64,000 nt of DNA, from positions 2,527,589 through 2,591,588 of the forward strand of contig NC_039495.1 of the NCBI RefSeq assembly GCF_003590095.1, written 5' to 3'. A program made the translations under genes and the position numbers. This document shows positions 10,311 through 24,294 of the stretch, piece after piece; the first letter of the stretch is position 1, and every line of letters starts with the position of its first letter. The notes under the pieces were generated by a model. That model was not told the DNA's origin. It searched no databases and saw only the letters and a program-made list of their open reading frames with translations. This DNA comes from Trichoplusia ni. Its lineage: Eukaryota; Arthropoda; Insecta; Lepidoptera; Noctuidae.

Positions 10311-13300
10311 CTTTTTTTGTATACTCGATAAGTCTCTGTGTATTATTTCAGATGCCATAAAATAGGTTCTCGAATTTCACCTATGTACCTATCCTATGAT
10401 ATACATAATTATGTATCCTAAAAATATATAAAAATCCAGACAAACCCTCAAGAAAAGTCAATATAGATAAAACTCCGTATAAAGGTCACCCTTTTACCTA
10501 ATACGACTAAACTAACTAGCTGAGATCTAACCAAGGTGAACGGCACTTAGGAAACGGCATTGTTTGTGACCACAGATTATACAACGCTTTGTAAATAGAC
10601 CCGCCACCGTCATTAGCTCTGTGGTTTTTACGAATTGGGGCAAAAAATAACGTATTTTGTCGTTGTATTACACAAGTCATTTTAAATACTGGTTTATTTT
10701 ATTCGTCTATTTAAAATGAATTGTAATATTTAATTATCGAAATCGAAAATTTGTGTGAATCTTTCTTACTTCTGCCGAGTAAAAGGACTCGACCAATTTT
10801 GATATTTTTTTTGTTAGAAGGTAGCTTTGATTTTTGCATCTAAAACTGAGATAAAAACCACGCTTTAAATAGCTCAGACGGGAATTGAACCTGCATCTCC
10901 GCGCTTAAAGCAGCCCTGTTGCCATAGAGAATAGTTACGTTTCAGACTAGGTACGCAAAATATTCTAGCAGTAATTACCTAATGTCTAGGCAAATGAAAC
11001 GTCAAATAGTGTCAAGAAATTATTCTAGTTTAATTTTTGGTTATTACAAAATAATTCAAACTGTGCAAGATGCGCTCATGTAACTATGAAAGATTTCATT
11101 ATTTGCTTCATTTGTTACAGTTTTCTGTATTTCAGTTGTGTCAACATTGCTTCGTCATAGCCTCGAATGGACCAATATGACAATAAAGTATTTATTTATG
11201 TGTTATAACATAAACAATACTTGTACTAGTTTCTATTTAAATTCCATTAATTTGTCACTTTAAGCGTAGTGATAGATTAAATATTTTCAAATTCGGCAGT
11301 GTTTTATGTAATGATGAATTAAAAAAGAATATTTATTTATTTGTGTAGTCTCTACTTTAAAATAAATCAATCATTTAAAAGCACATACATTATTTTATTA
11401 AATTAATCGGCTGCCATCACCATTATTTTTTCAAGCATTCTCAAAACCACACATCATTCACATAATCTAAAAATAAATTCAAATAAAGAATGCAAACATT
11501 CCAAATTCGAATTACGTAAAGCATACTCATCTTCATTCCGCATCTCACGGCCTAACAATTAAAATCATTTATACAAATCGAATCTCATAATCAATTTAAA
11601 TAAAGAACGCAAATATTCTAATTTCAAATTACGTAACATACCTAGCGTCGGTTATGACACTATTCAAATAATTCCGATTGCTAAATCTATATCGATTTAC
11701 AAATTAACATACGTAATCGAATTGGTCGAGTCTGTCTGTTCGTATTATTGTATCGTTTATTTGGTAAAGCAATGTTACACTCAAACATTTTTTGGTAGAC
11801 TATAAAATCGCGGCTTTCTACTTTCTTTCTTTCTTTACCTGCTTAAACAATTGATGTGTTATGCTGTCTTCCAAAGACTTGTAGAGGACTGTTTTTGAGA
11901 TTAGGTACCAAAGCCTTCATGAGATTTTCAAGTCACAGACCATTTTATATTCGGTATGTGTACAAATGCTCACCCATCCAAAGTCTGACTGCGCCTACCT
12001 CAGTTAAGCCTCCGTTATCAGTTAATATTATATTGTAGAAGCAACATAAGTCATAAGGTAAGTTATAAATACTGCGCGATGTTTCTCAATATGTTTTGAA
12101 ACTGATCGCTTTGTAAAAGGTATTATTATAGTTTTAACTTTCAAATGAATTGACTTCTCGGTTAATAATGATTGTAAGATTAAGACTGATTTGAATCGTT
12201 GCATATTGGTTAAATGTCAGTTGAGGTCAGCTTCAGATATGTTTTTATAACATTTCGATAGTTAAGACAATAAAAAGCTCATACATACATATTATGTCCA
12301 CTAGTTAAATAAATAGTTTTTTAAGTCAATTGACATTAATATTATGTAAAGAACCGAAATAGTTATAATAATTTGTAAAAAATAAAAACATTTTATCATC
12401 AGTCAATTAATTCTGTATCCATTTCTATTTTTTTACAACTTTATATGCAAGGGCTTAAAAGTAATCAATATATCAAGTTATTTTACTAACATATAATATA
12501 CATAATATCGATGCATTTGCTAAACAACAAATAAAAACGAACAACGGTCCAATAACAAACAATTTGAATCGTTCGAATAACTTCATTTAACACGTTATAA
12601 AAATAAAAATAATTGTTACAGTTCCATATTTGAGGTTAACGAACGAATTTCGAATAAAACGGTTGAATTTCTTAATTTGAATCGATTACATTTATATATA
12701 AATATACTGTTATAATTTTACATATTTCAATTTAAGTTTTAGATAGCGGATAAAACAAGAGCCAGCCTACTAATTGTCTTAAAATTTGTTTGCAATAAAA
12801 AGTCGTCAAAAAGTACGACAACAAAAATTCATCTACCTAATACTGATGGCAGGCAACAAGCTTCCACAAGATTTCTGCCGAGTATTACGGCTTATACAAG
12901 TTAAAAATACATAATCACTTTTAGAGCTGGTTCCGTAAGTAAAGCTAATCAGTAAACAGTAGAAAATTCCCATTTACTGGTACATACAATACAAACGAAT
13001 GCTAACAAATAGAATTAGTAAGAGTTTATGAATGAGAGAAACTCAATAGGGCGGTCAATACGCGAATATACTACCTGCCGTGTGACAGTAGGGCTGTCAA
13101 CAAACAAATATTTTAATTAATTTATTTTTCGACCTTCTCAGGAGTGTATCAAGTGTTTAGTTTATTATAGTACGGGATTTAAGCATTTTATACACTTTAA
13201 GCTTTACATTTACTTTAGCTTCAGCAGTTAAATATACACAATTCATGTGAACTTAATAAGTACTCAGTATACAGTACTTATGTATTTCATATACTTACCT

Positions 13301-16300
13301 ACACTATATGAGTTTAAGTTCTATGTATAACCATTCTCACTTAGTAATTAGTATGCCCATTTCATTACTTTGAAACGTTCTAGTTTTATTTAGAGCTGTA
13401 GCTTGCATTTCTTCCTTTCATCGCTTTCTTCGTGCCAGCCCTACAACCGATGAATACTCGAAAACACTTTCGCTGGCAAACATTGACGCAACAAGACGTG
13501 GAGTTATGCGAGTACATGCGAACCAAAGAGTACAGTTTATCAGAATCACTGATAAAGGGTCTCTAGACTGAGATAGTCAAACCGTTTGATTCAAACTTAG
13601 AACTGTCGTCAAGTGAGATTTAAAAGACGATCAAAACTACGTTCTAGAATTTAATTGTAAGTCACGTGATGTGCAAATAAGTACTTTATTTGTGTAGGCG
13701 GTTTTAAAAAAAGAATACTATCTTCGTGCAATTATCAAGTGGAGGTAGAGGTTTGTTGTTTCTATATCGGTAAATAAGTATTGGTTGCCATGGCAACCCC
13801 AATTAAATAAGCCAAATTATTGTAAGAATTTATGAATGTCAAGTGGACCTTGATTTTTTTTATTATAACGAAAAACGTAATTTAAAGCAGCCTAAGGCTT
13901 ATAAACTAGATCATTATATTTCGGCGTAATTAATAAATACTTGTTTAAATAAATTATGTGTTAAATATAGAATTACAAATTACGTACTATAAATCAGTGA
14001 AAAGTATAAATAAAACATTTTAAATGTTCTTGTTTGACGGTTATTTTAAAAGCTCCTTGACATGCGTAATTAAAATCATAAATAATTGATCCATAAAACT
14101 ACAGCGTCGTATATCCAAACTGATTTTAAAGAGGACGCCATTTTGAAACCTAATTATTATTTTTAGCTACTCGATAACAGATGGCGCTAAAACCAATTTT
14201 AATTTTCGTTCTTTCAAATTCAAATTCGCAATTGGAAAGCGCGACGGTTAGGAAGTGGGACGTACGTGAGATTGCCGGACGCGGCGAAAAGTGCTCACAA
14301 AAATTGAAGAAAGGAATTTCTTTACATGTTTTTTGTTTATATAGAAACGTAAGAAAGTGTGAATATTTATTTCGAGTATTCGAGTATACCGTGAGTTTTT
14401 GGATACCTAACACTATTTTTATCTAACCTAACATTTCAAATATTACGTGTTTTACGTTTTCTCTTCATTATTTAACGTAAACTTTTAAATGCCTTAGGTA
14501 CTCTTCCGTATAATGTCACATTCTTGCAAAATTTTCTCAGTGTTGCAAGCTTGTAATTAAAATCTCGTGACCTCACCCCTGCCGTTATCAACGGTACTAA
14601 AAGCACTTATTTAACAATGGCTGAACAGATCTAATTACTTTGAATTGTCCCCGATCGTATCTGAAAGTATTGTTGTGGCAACACTGATTGCAATCCGCGG
14701 TAAACATGTGAAAGCTTGTGACAATGATTAGATGGTTTTATAGTCTGCGGCCGTTATTTTGTTATTAGATATTGTTTAGTTTATTGTAACCGTAAAATTG
14801 ATACATTATAAATTATTGTTGAAAGTGTAGTAAACACGATGGACATTATTATACGGTAATAAAAGTTAACCTATAAATGTATTGAAAGTTGACTTGTATG
14901 ATACGGTGTAAAACTCGCGGTTACAAATTTTAGTATGATGATATACTTTACGTGACGAATTATAACTAATTCATGTTTCATTTTCTTTTTTTAAATGGCA
15001 TACTCTCGGGACCCGGACTACGGAATTTACAAACTACCAAATTAACTAACTGACGAAAGTTGTTTTTCAAATATGGAATAATAGCGCAAACGTGAAATTC
15101 AATTTTTTCGATAGATTTATTGAGAACAGTCGTAAATAATATTTGATTTACTATTGAATATCGCAACAACAAGAATTTATCGGACACGCGACATTAGGCC
15201 GCACCCACGGCATAGCATAGAAATGTAAAGGTCCGTTCACATGTACCGACTCGGAGCTGAGAATGGATTTTTGAATCTAGTACAATTTTACTATTGATTA
15301 AGTGACTGAATTACTTACTGATAATGTTTGAACGTAAACCTAACTGTCAAATAGAATGCCGCTCGAATGTAGGCGTAGGCCCGTAGCCACGCTGACTTTG
15401 TTATTGTCAAATGTAAAATTTGAGTATCTAATAAGACGCTACGACTTACGTATTGGTATTCTTAAGGTTGTGGATTACTGATAACGTAACACAAGGCTTT
15501 GAGTGGCATTTTTCTTCCAATCGCCCCATATAATTTGAAGACGCGGCGATAGAGCTATTTGCGAATATAATAAATAAATAGTGATCAAACATTCAACATG
15601 AACTTCTTCTAAACATGCAAAATGTAATTAGCTACAAGTTGAATTAGCAAAATACGATGCAAATGGTTCCGAATGCTTCCCTTACATCCGCGTTTGACTC
15701 CAGTCTGTGTGAACCGACCCTAAAGGCAAACAAAACAAGAAGATCACCGCCCACCTGTCTGTCTCCGATACTTTCGATTTCATACAACTTCACGGTCATA
15801 TTAACTTGGAATGAGGACTGAGTAGAGGTCTCAGTGGTATGCAACCACCAAAACAAAAATGAATTGTGTATTAAGAAAGGGCAAAAGGTTCTTATGAAAA
15901 TCTTGAGCTTGTAAGCTCAATTGCGGTCTTAGAACAACATCAAGAGATCTCGGTTTGAAGAAACGCTTTATCCAAACGTTACCCATCAGACTTTAGGCTG
16001 ACTCATCGCCTTTTATTCCGGAGAGGAAATCGTCATATCCTTCTCCCGCTTTGGGTTAAACGTAAATGAGTGTCAATGTTTTACTGAGCAAAATACACCG
16101 ATGTTTGTCTTTAACTTGCGCTCTTACTATAAGGTCTAGCTTACCTGTCATATAGTTGTCATTTGGTATTATCACTAACTTGGGATCAGTAGTTTTTATC
16201 TGAAGCCGATTATACGTTATTGTTCTTAAAAAAATCGTATCGCTTTTCACACAATCTATCCATCAGTAGTCAGAAACACAATTGTTTGTAATTACACTAA

Positions 16301-16306
16301 GCTAAG
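10311..16306. other. Long non-coding AT-rich stretch
   Basis: No protein-coding exon or RNA gene is convincing over about 6 kb. Short items include a tRNA-like scrap near 10870-10910, a (TTTC)n microsatellite at about 11820-11836 and a GATGGCGCT motif at 14180. The opposed frames around 14150-14426 overlap on both strands and look accidental. Confidence 0.5.
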
Positions 16307-16429
16307 AAGGCTGGTCTATATTTTGCCCAAAGAATTAGCATTGCCATACAACGTGGCAATGCAGCCAGCCTTCTGGGCACGTTTCCCGACTTTGGCAGGG
16401 ATGAGGATATCTTTTTCGACGCTTTGTAA
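16307..16429 (+). mobile_element. 5'-truncated LINE: C-terminus of reverse-transcriptase ORF plus 3' UTR start
   Basis: Forty codons are open to TAA at 16427-16429 and include QRISIAIQRGNAASLLGT. This resembles the C-terminal tail of lepidopteran non-LTR retrotransposon ORF2 proteins as I remember them. No start or upstream RT domain is present, which fits the 5' truncation common in LINE copies. The family (RTE, Jockey or CR1) cannot be decided from so short a piece. AT-rich sequence after the stop is probably its 3' UTR, and a SINE lies right beside it. Confidence 0.6.
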
Positions 16430-16577
16430 ATAATGCATATTTTTCTTTTTATATTATATAGCTTTCAAAATGTAAATATTAGTTTAGTTTAGTTCATAGT
16501 TATGAAGAATATTAATTAAATTGATTACACTAAGTTATTTTTATACATTTCATTCCCATTTAATTTATTTTCTTTAT

Positions 16578-16782
16578 AAAAAACGACTCCTGCAGTAAGG
16601 AATTTAATTCCTTGTGCCGCAGGGTGTTTACAAACATATAAATCACATGCGCACTGACACCCAAACTCAGAACAAGCATTCGTGGATCACACACATGCTT
16701 GTCCTACGCGGGGATCGAACCCGCGACACGATGCGCACAGTGAGTTTAGTTTGGTGACCTCAACCACTCGGCTATCCGTGCA
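16578..16782 (-). mobile_element. tRNA-derived SINE
   Basis: Read on the minus strand, a tRNA-like head begins with TGCACGGATAGCCGAGTGGT (A box) and has GGTTCGATCCCCGCG (B box) about 60 nt later. An unrelated body follows (CACGAATGCTTGTTCTGAG), ending near an A/T-rich tail at 16578. It cannot be a working tRNA, because no anticodon arm forms between the boxes. Shorter copies of the same body lie at 18238-18335, 48500-48600 and 56707-56815. Confidence 0.75.
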
Positions 16783-17238
16783 CATTGTAGTTAGAACAGA
16801 GGTAGATCCCAAAAGTCGAGAATACACATTACATGAAACAGTTGTAGCACATACAAGACGAAACAACATCAACTAGCTCCAGGCGTTACCTGTCAACAGT
16901 TGTTATAACTATTATTATAAATAGGAAAGTTACATCCACGTATGTTGTTAAAATGTCACGGTTAAACATTGAATGGAATATTAATTAATACATACTGTGA
17001 CGAATTTTCATACATTGTTGTAAGTGTTAAATAATGCAGTTTGCACATTTTATTGATTATGTCATGTCAGTTTTTCTATGTAAGGTAATTTGATTTTGTT
17101 AACATACTTTTAGCAGATATATAGGAAGCAAATATGACTTATATGACTATAAGAACTGCAGTTTTTATTTTTCCCAAAATGATGGTCACCAGAAACAGCG
17201 TATATTTTTTGTCTGGGGCTGTTGCCTACCTATTATTT

Positions 17239-17256
17239 GCAACAATGTAACAGGAT
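17239..17256. repeat. Left target-site duplication of the 5S-like SINE
   Basis: The 18-bp direct repeat is identical to 17619-17636. Its length fits LINE-mediated retrotransposition, and the perfect match implies a fairly recent insertion. Confidence 0.9.
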
Positions 17257-17618
17257 CATCATCATCGGCCAAGCCTTTTCCCAACTATGTTGGGGTCGGC
17301 TACCAGTCTAACCGGTTTCAGCTAAGTACCAGTGTTTTACAAGGAGCGACTGCCTATCTGACCTACTCAACCCAGTTACCTGGGCAACACGATACCCCTT
17401 GGTTAGACTGGTTGTCAGACTTTTCAAGCTTCTGACTACCTGTAACGACTGTCAAAGATGTAGGAGTAACAGCCGGGACCCACAATTTAACGTGCCTTCC
17501 GAAATACGGAGGAACTCGTTATGACAAAGATGGTCACCCATTTACGGACCAACCGCGTCAAGCATAGCTTATCCTGTGATCGATTCACTTATGTGGTTAT
17601 AGCTTAGCCACGAGCTAA
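17257..17618 (-). mobile_element. SINE with 5S rRNA-like head and intact target-site duplication
   Basis: The 362-bp element is flanked by perfect 18-bp direct repeats, GCAACAATGTAACAGGAT, at 17239-17256 and 17619-17636, so both ends are fixed. Read on the minus strand, the 5' end resembles insect 5S rRNA. It has CGATCACAGGATAAGC, then CGCGGTTGGTCCGTAAATGG and GTGACC, matching the 5S segment CGATCACCGAAATTAAGC, then GCGCGGTTAGTACTTAGATG and GGGACC. These segments include the 5S internal control region (A box to C box). The 3' end is a short (GAT)n tail. A second copy is at 57008-57360. The 5S comparison is from memory, and a diverged tRNA head is the alternative. Confidence 0.75.
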
Positions 17619-17636
17619 GCAACAATGTAACAGGAT
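17619..17636. repeat. Right target-site duplication of the 5S-like SINE
   Basis: Exact copy of 17239-17256, immediately after the CACGAGCTAA end of the element. Confidence 0.9.
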
Positions 17637-18237
17637 ACAGGATAAAGAAAACGCAATGAAACAGTATTAGATTGTTTTACTGTAATATTTCTCGAAACAC
17701 AATAAAAGTGCTATGAGAGAGTTCAGAGATATGAAAGTTAACGACAATGATATATTTCTTTAAGTATTAATACCTGCTACTCTGCAACTCAATCACAATT
17801 AGCATTTAATGTTAAGATACAATATTACTGTTTTGAGAACAGATTGATTATAATCTTTCATTGAGCCATTGTATTTCTAATCACTGGACTGCAAGAAAAT
17901 ACTTGTGTTTATTAAACATTCAAGCAAGCATTAAATGTTATATGTATAACAAGTTTCTTTGACAATGATTCGTGAACTGTAATGTTTTAATATCACGGTT
18001 AAGAGACTAGCAGACCAGCAGAGTATTTTTTTACCCAAAAATATTGTGGCTTTCTAATGGTACAATAATTTTCAAAATGTATTCAGTAGGTCCACTGATT
18101 ACTTCTTCTTGTCTCAATCTCTAAAATCCTCTTGTATTTCCAATACCTATGTACTATGATTTATCAATGAATGCATGGAAAGCCGACTACCTAGTAATAC
18201 CTAGGCCTAATACCTAGGCCTCAACGAGAAATTCGCT

Positions 18238-18335
18238 GTCCGTGCACGATGTTCGATCCCCGCGTTGCACAAGCATTTGTGTTATCCAGAAATCTGGATG
18301 TCTTCGTGCATGTGACTTGAATATTTGTGAAAAGT
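18238..18335 (+). mobile_element. tRNA-derived SINE fragment
   Basis: GTGCACGATGTTCGATCCCC carries the B box, followed by GCACAAGCATTTGTGTTATC, in the same order as in the SINE at 16578-16782 (minus). The A box is lost. Confidence 0.6.
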
Positions 18336-21300
18336 CCTCTACCGAAAGACTATATTCCTTGGTACAAGATCCATTCATGAAGATATTTCTTCATTATTTC
18401 GCAACTTGATTGCATTATTTTTGCCGGCATTCACGGTATTGGTTTCACACAAAGTGTTATAAACCTTATCAATTATATCACACTACGCACCAGTACCAAG
18501 TACCAACACAGTTGTTATAGTATCTACTGGTACAATAATACTATTACTACTGATTGATAAACCTTAATTCTACTATATGAACGGTATTTGACGTCGAAAT
18601 TATTTTAATATCTGTTTTTTTTTATACATTCACTTAGAAACGATGCATTACCGATCTAGAGACATTTTCTGCCGTTTTAGATGTCATTCTCATGGAGAAC
18701 TGGTCACAATTCCGAAGTGTAGCTTCAAAGAATCACTCGTATATGTATAGGAAACTGACATTTCTGAACTACATGACAGATCAAAGATATTGTTTTAACA
18801 ACAACAAACCTCCAGCCAAATCAAATGAAAGACCATACCAAACTTGATGAAATTTTTATGTTGCCAAATGACAGCTGTTCACATGAAATAAAAATACAGA
18901 CGAATTAAGAACCTCCCCATTTTGAGGTCGGTTAACAAGAAATGTCAATTCCATTCATTAGTGCAATTTCTGTCACCGTTAACGACGTTAGAAGTGTCAC
19001 TTAACTATAAATGCAGAACTAAGTGCGTAATACCTTCATATTCGATGTATGCTTTCACATGCCGCCATCATTATCTAATACAATTGTGTTTTATTTGCGC
19101 TCTCCCAATTAAATAAATGTTTATATCGCATCGCCTTTCTCTCATTATTGAAGACGTCGTTTACTTGTTGCCAGTTAAGCGTCTGTTAAGTATGTACTTA
19201 CGTGGAGGACTTGCGATGTCAGAATGTTACTATCATCATCTTCAGTTCTTTTCTTTATGCCATTGTTACATTAGTTAAGTTAATACTGAATTATAGAACT
19301 TTAGATAAACGATAAACTAAAAAGGCCTAATGGATAAAAAAAATTGTTTCGTACATTATGGGGTGGTGTAGGAAGCGGTGGGATACAGTAGGCTAGATAA
19401 AAATAAATGGTCTAATAAAGAGGTTTGGACAAATTTTCATGATAAGATGAAGGTACACTTTTCCCCTTAGCGCAGGACAGCACAGTTGTTCAATTCATAG
19501 AAAACTGAAAGTAAGCCCGATATTCCTACATCTTTCAAGACTGGTATAAATTACATCGTTAACCACAACAATTAGATACACGCATAAACCATAAACAAAT
19601 ACTATTCATATTAATTCTCGCAAGGCATCGATATGACGTAACAGTTATAGTTTTGTTTACGCAATAACTTTCAGCTTTGGTTACAGAACCATTAACCGTC
19701 CCTTAGCGATAAATTAGCAAGGGTTTTTATATCATTTGAGACTGTTTTTTTGTCGAAAGTAATTTCGAATTTGAAACTGCTTTATGCTTGTCTTAAAGTA
19801 ATTAAGATGCTTATCTGCTTACTCTTAAAGAAGTCGCAGTTCTATGAACATACTCAATACTCAATCATTTATTGCATTCCATATGTTACAGAGATGGTGG
19901 AAAATAAATAGCAGTTAGAGTTCAATATGGACCCGGTTGGGCACGCAAAAAATATAGGAGAGAGGAAGAGGGCAGAATAGCAATTTAGGCAAATTAATAT
20001 TGCCATAAATAATAATTTGTCCCTCTAGAATGCTCTAGGTAAACAACAATCTTAGAATCATTAACATCAACAGAAAACACTCGAATGTATGGAAATGACA
20101 GATCAAAGTCACGAGGCAAATCAAAACGAAATGTCATTTCCATACATTGGTATTGGATATATCATTACAGCGAGATTTGTTGTTATTATACGCCAAGCAA
20201 TCAGAGATCACCTTCCACTCATCAACATCAACAATACAATTTGGTCTGGAGTCCAGGAGTGACCTCCAATATCTAAATTCGTTTGTATTTTGTTTTACGC
20301 AGTAGTTGATCGTTCGCTTTTCCTATTCTATATAATATTGTTCTCACATCACCTCGGAAGAGAAAGCTGTGTCACCAATGAGGCGAGTGATTAATTTGTA
20401 TTGTTTTCTCATTTTGTTTCTTCATTCTTTAGCCTGTAGGGCGATTCTTAATAACAGTTACCTCACAAACTTTCACAAGTCTCGCTTCGCATGTCACACC
20501 TTAAATTACTAGTTAAATAGTACTTATAAATGTGATACTTTGTGTGATGGTTGTGAGGAATCAGTCTGTCTTGTAACCGTTGTTTTCATCAATATTTGAA
20601 ATTTGGCAAGGACACCCCAATCTTTAATATTTTTTGAGTTAAGTGATATCTGTGACGATCCAGCAATTCGTTAACCAATAATTTACTCATAACATGATAA
20701 CTATTATTTGACACACCGAGCTCAAGTCGATCTAGGTTGGTTTTCATAAACTATCATTTTTCATCCTGAAGTACAGGAGTTGCATGACGAGCATATGTGT
20801 CAGGATTTGGCAATAAGAAATAATAATAACACCAATGCAGGGCAAAAACCTCTTGCCTAACATCACACACTACTTAACCCACAAAAGAATGCCCTGTTAA
20901 CAAGCAACAAAGTAATTAATAAGCCATTAAAATTCTAGGTTTAATAATGCACGGCAAACTATTCATAATTTCCGCGTATTTCATCTCTGTTCCCGATTCG
21001 GGCCGTAAAAGTCTCGATGTTATAGTAACGGCTGTAGCACCATAAACGTAATCACTGACTTGCGTAAGTCTTTACAGGTGCCCATCGGGCCCTGTTGCAG
21101 CGGAGTCACGGAATATCGAGACGTATTGTTGAGTTTTTTGCAAAAAGTTATTTGGAAGGTGAGATTTGAAAGTCACTGAGTTTTATAGCTTCTGTATTCT
21201 GTATAATAGACAAATTTGCGATAAATTTTGAGTTAGAAGACGGTTATTTTGCATACCTACACATATTCATGTCTTGCCAAATTATGACGATCCTTTTTCT

Positions 21301-23125
21301 ACTCAATTAGCTAAGCTTCAGTTGTGACTGCAAAAACATTCTCAAAATTACTTTATTTGTAGATGGTATTTGTATTTAATCTTTCCATACCTCAACAGCT
21401 TCTGGAAACATAGAGTAATACCCCAGAAATGAACCAACCAACTCACAACACTAACAATGTCATGAATCAAGAATTGTTTAGAACTTGAATCCATTGTTCA
21501 TTGATCAACAAGTGGCACAAAATGCTCAAAGTGAAATATTCAAAATATGAAGGTCGAGGCATCCAACGGATTACCAAAGAGGTTCTTAATTACAGACAAT
21601 GCTCATCCCACGCAACGCGTAGCCTACTAACGTGAAGGTTGAATCGTAAGAGGTCGTTATGTGACACAACGTAATTCGACATGCAGTGAGTAGACTGGTT
21701 TTGATCGTAAATGGGGATTTGTAGCTGATGTGACAATTTTGAAAGATTGTGGAGCTTTGGATTGAAATATGGAGAGAACTGGAGGATTATTGGGATGTCT
21801 TCAACCTTAACCCCACAGCAATTAGGATGTGGTGACGGGTGGGTGGCTATAGTGTAATCAGAAGTAGAAAAGACTTGGCTTTCTTATTGGAATATGAAAA
21901 TAAATTGCCGTGATTGAAAATGTAACTGGTAAATGCAAAAATAAATAATAAGTAAGTGCAAAGTGTATGTGAGCGTCGTATGTGGTTTAATAATCTGCAA
22001 ATAAGAATAAAGTTACTAGGACGTTCCACTTTCTGCCAGCCAGACGTTTGGCTTTTTCTTTTAAAGTCTGTTAAACATCCAAAATTCTTCATGTCTAGTG
22101 TTCAAACCGTACTATCAAAAGTCTTGGAGGAAAACGAAATGACCTCACCTGACCAGTTTAGTGAAATTTGGCTTCAACGAAAACGAGTAATACAAGCTTA
22201 CAGGTTGCAATAAAATATTTTTCGAAAGGTACGCAATGTCGCAAGGTGATCTAGAAATACTGATATTATGAGAAATCTGTTATTTATGTAATATTTTGAT
22301 TTATGACCACAAGCGTAACATGGGTAAAGGTCGACGTATACTTCATACTTCGGAAAGTTTTTGTGACTCTAATCATTGATAAATTATGTAGCTATTGATT
22401 AATCGGCTGCATTAGAACTTTCCCTTGGTTATAAAAAGGTGATGACAAAAGATTTGAAGTATGAGTTAGTGAGGTCAGGAATTTATGATAGGAAAGTCGA
22501 TAAGCATGGAATTCTGTGCCTAATTTACCAACAGACATTAGTAGGTATTCTTAAGGCAATCCTCTCGTTGCAGTTTTGGAAGCGACACACATAGCAGCGG
22601 AGAAGTGTGAGCTCTTTAACTGATGCAACTCACAAAAATGCTGCTTTGACAACTGACAATAAGCCACAGATGTCCAGGCAACTATTTCAGGCAGAATTCT
22701 AAACTGTCTATCAGTCAGGTCAAAAGAGATTGATCTTGAAATACTTATTCAGTTTGTTTAGCGATGCGATGACAAATAATATCTCACACATCTACATGAT
22801 CTTGCCAGTTATGTGTTGCGTATGTAGTTTTTGTCACGTTTTTATCAATGCCGGTGTAGAGCCGTGACTGTTCATATAAATATAGGATTTTCCTACTTGT
22901 ATATTTACATTAACAATCACACGAATCTAGGCTTAGCTTGCAAGGTAGATAGATCGCGTGAACTTAAAGAATGCTAGATACGTACGTTGAGCTGATGATA
23001 GAATTGTTGAAATTCTTTGATGTTTTGGACTTTGATCTAGGTACAAACGTGTTGTAGGTACACCCTGTTACATATTACCTATATATTATAATATATCGAT
23101 ATACATATTATATCTACCTGGGCCA
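18336..23125. other. Long non-coding stretch
   Basis: No gene is supported. Composition rises in GC around 21000-21120 without a recognisable feature. The open frames near 21847-22213 lie on both strands of the same sequence and show no splice signals or family resemblance. Confidence 0.5.
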
Positions 23126-23285
23126 ATAATTGGGAATTCAGTACGGTACAGAAAACACACGGTCGATATATTATATTTCCAATGATTTTGTTAGCAAAAT
23201 GCTTTGGAGAATACTAATAGTTTCAAGTTTAATCCAATTTCCATTCATTCATCAGCCATAGTAAATAGCAGAATTGAGACCCTGT
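23126..23285. repeat. Partial MITE of the ATTCATTCATCGGCC family
   Basis: The right end (23226-23285) matches an arm of the complete element at 41771-42020, with CATTCATTCATCAGCC and TAAATAGCAGAATTGAGACC. An internal GAATTCAGTACGGTAC near 23138 resembles the interior of that element. The left terminal repeat is missing. Confidence 0.5.
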
Positions 23286-24294
23286 AATCAGTAGACACAT
23301 GAATTATGCCTCGAATATGTGTACCGATTAACAATCACAAAACCATAGGTACAAATTGTGGCTACAATTATCGCAACACCACAGCTTAGCATAAGCCCTT
23401 TTTACAATTTACCAATGGTTGGTCAATCAGCTGAGAATTCTCACGGCATGCTTATAATGTAACAATAACCATACGTTTTTTGTTGTATTGGGAAATGGTC
23501 ATATTTGATCTATTTTGTTCGTATTCAGTTGGGGTAATATTACGGAAATTTTAGTGTAAGGAGAAATTCGGCAACGTTGTCATCCATTCGGCGATGGGCA
23601 CTATACCTATGTATAGTAATGACGGGCAAACTTGATTGTTAATTATTATCTTTTTGTTATCTTAGAGGCTTTTGAGTTCTCTTAAGATGAAATAGGTTTA
23701 ATAATCCTAACTTTGAGTCGTTTTTCTCTGTAAAAAAAGCCTTAAACATCTGGAGAAAGATCATAATTAAAAAGTGTTTTTTGTAATATGATATGTTTTA
23801 AATTGAATGATGTATTTTTTTCATCGAAACATTTCGATCCATCACTTTATAATAGTCTCTCAATAATTGTTTTAAGTAACAAATACCAATTTCCGTTGCC
23901 AAACCCAATCAATTAAACAAAAAAAAATATTCCTATGAGAAAATTTAAAGTTGAGACATCTTCTAGAAGTTAATAAGGCCAAGGTTATGTAGTAATCATA
24001 AAAGTTATTTAGTCATTACCCATACGATTAGATCTTCAATATTTACACATATAAACATATAATTATGTGCCGAACCTTTGCTGTTTGACCCGACATAAAA
24101 ACCGTCGTACAACGTGTGAGTTAATAATAAACTTAAATGATGATGGAAAAACGTTATTATGAGCTAAAGTATTTTTAAAATGACTGAGCAATGCAGTTTA
24201 GTTTATATAAAATGTTGTCACTAAAAATGTTTTCTGTGCGTTTTAAATTTTGTATTAAAAAAAAACATTTTTATTCGTATCGTCGCAGCTATGA

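Noticed and set aside
10860..10925. tRNA-like sequence on minus (GGTTCAATTCCCG-like B box)
   Set aside because: No cloverleaf forms and the A box is missing; at most a decayed SINE head.
14150..14426. Open frames on both strands of the same segment
   Set aside because: Overlapping opposed frames without any family resemblance; probably chance.
16305..16374. Hairpin (AGAAGGCTGG with CCAGCCTTCT, inner GCATTGCCA with TGGCAATGC), possible pre-miRNA
   Set aside because: It lies inside the LINE ORF fragment, the two stems are offset by a 23-versus-2-nt bulge, and the coding explanation is better.
16687..16876. Possible tRNA gene (A and B boxes on minus)
   Set aside because: The boxes are present, but there is no anticodon arm or acceptor pairing; it is the head of a SINE.
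23060..23120. AT palindromes around TATATCGATATA as an origin or regulatory site
   Set aside because: Short AT palindromes are expected by chance at this composition, and nothing else supports a function.
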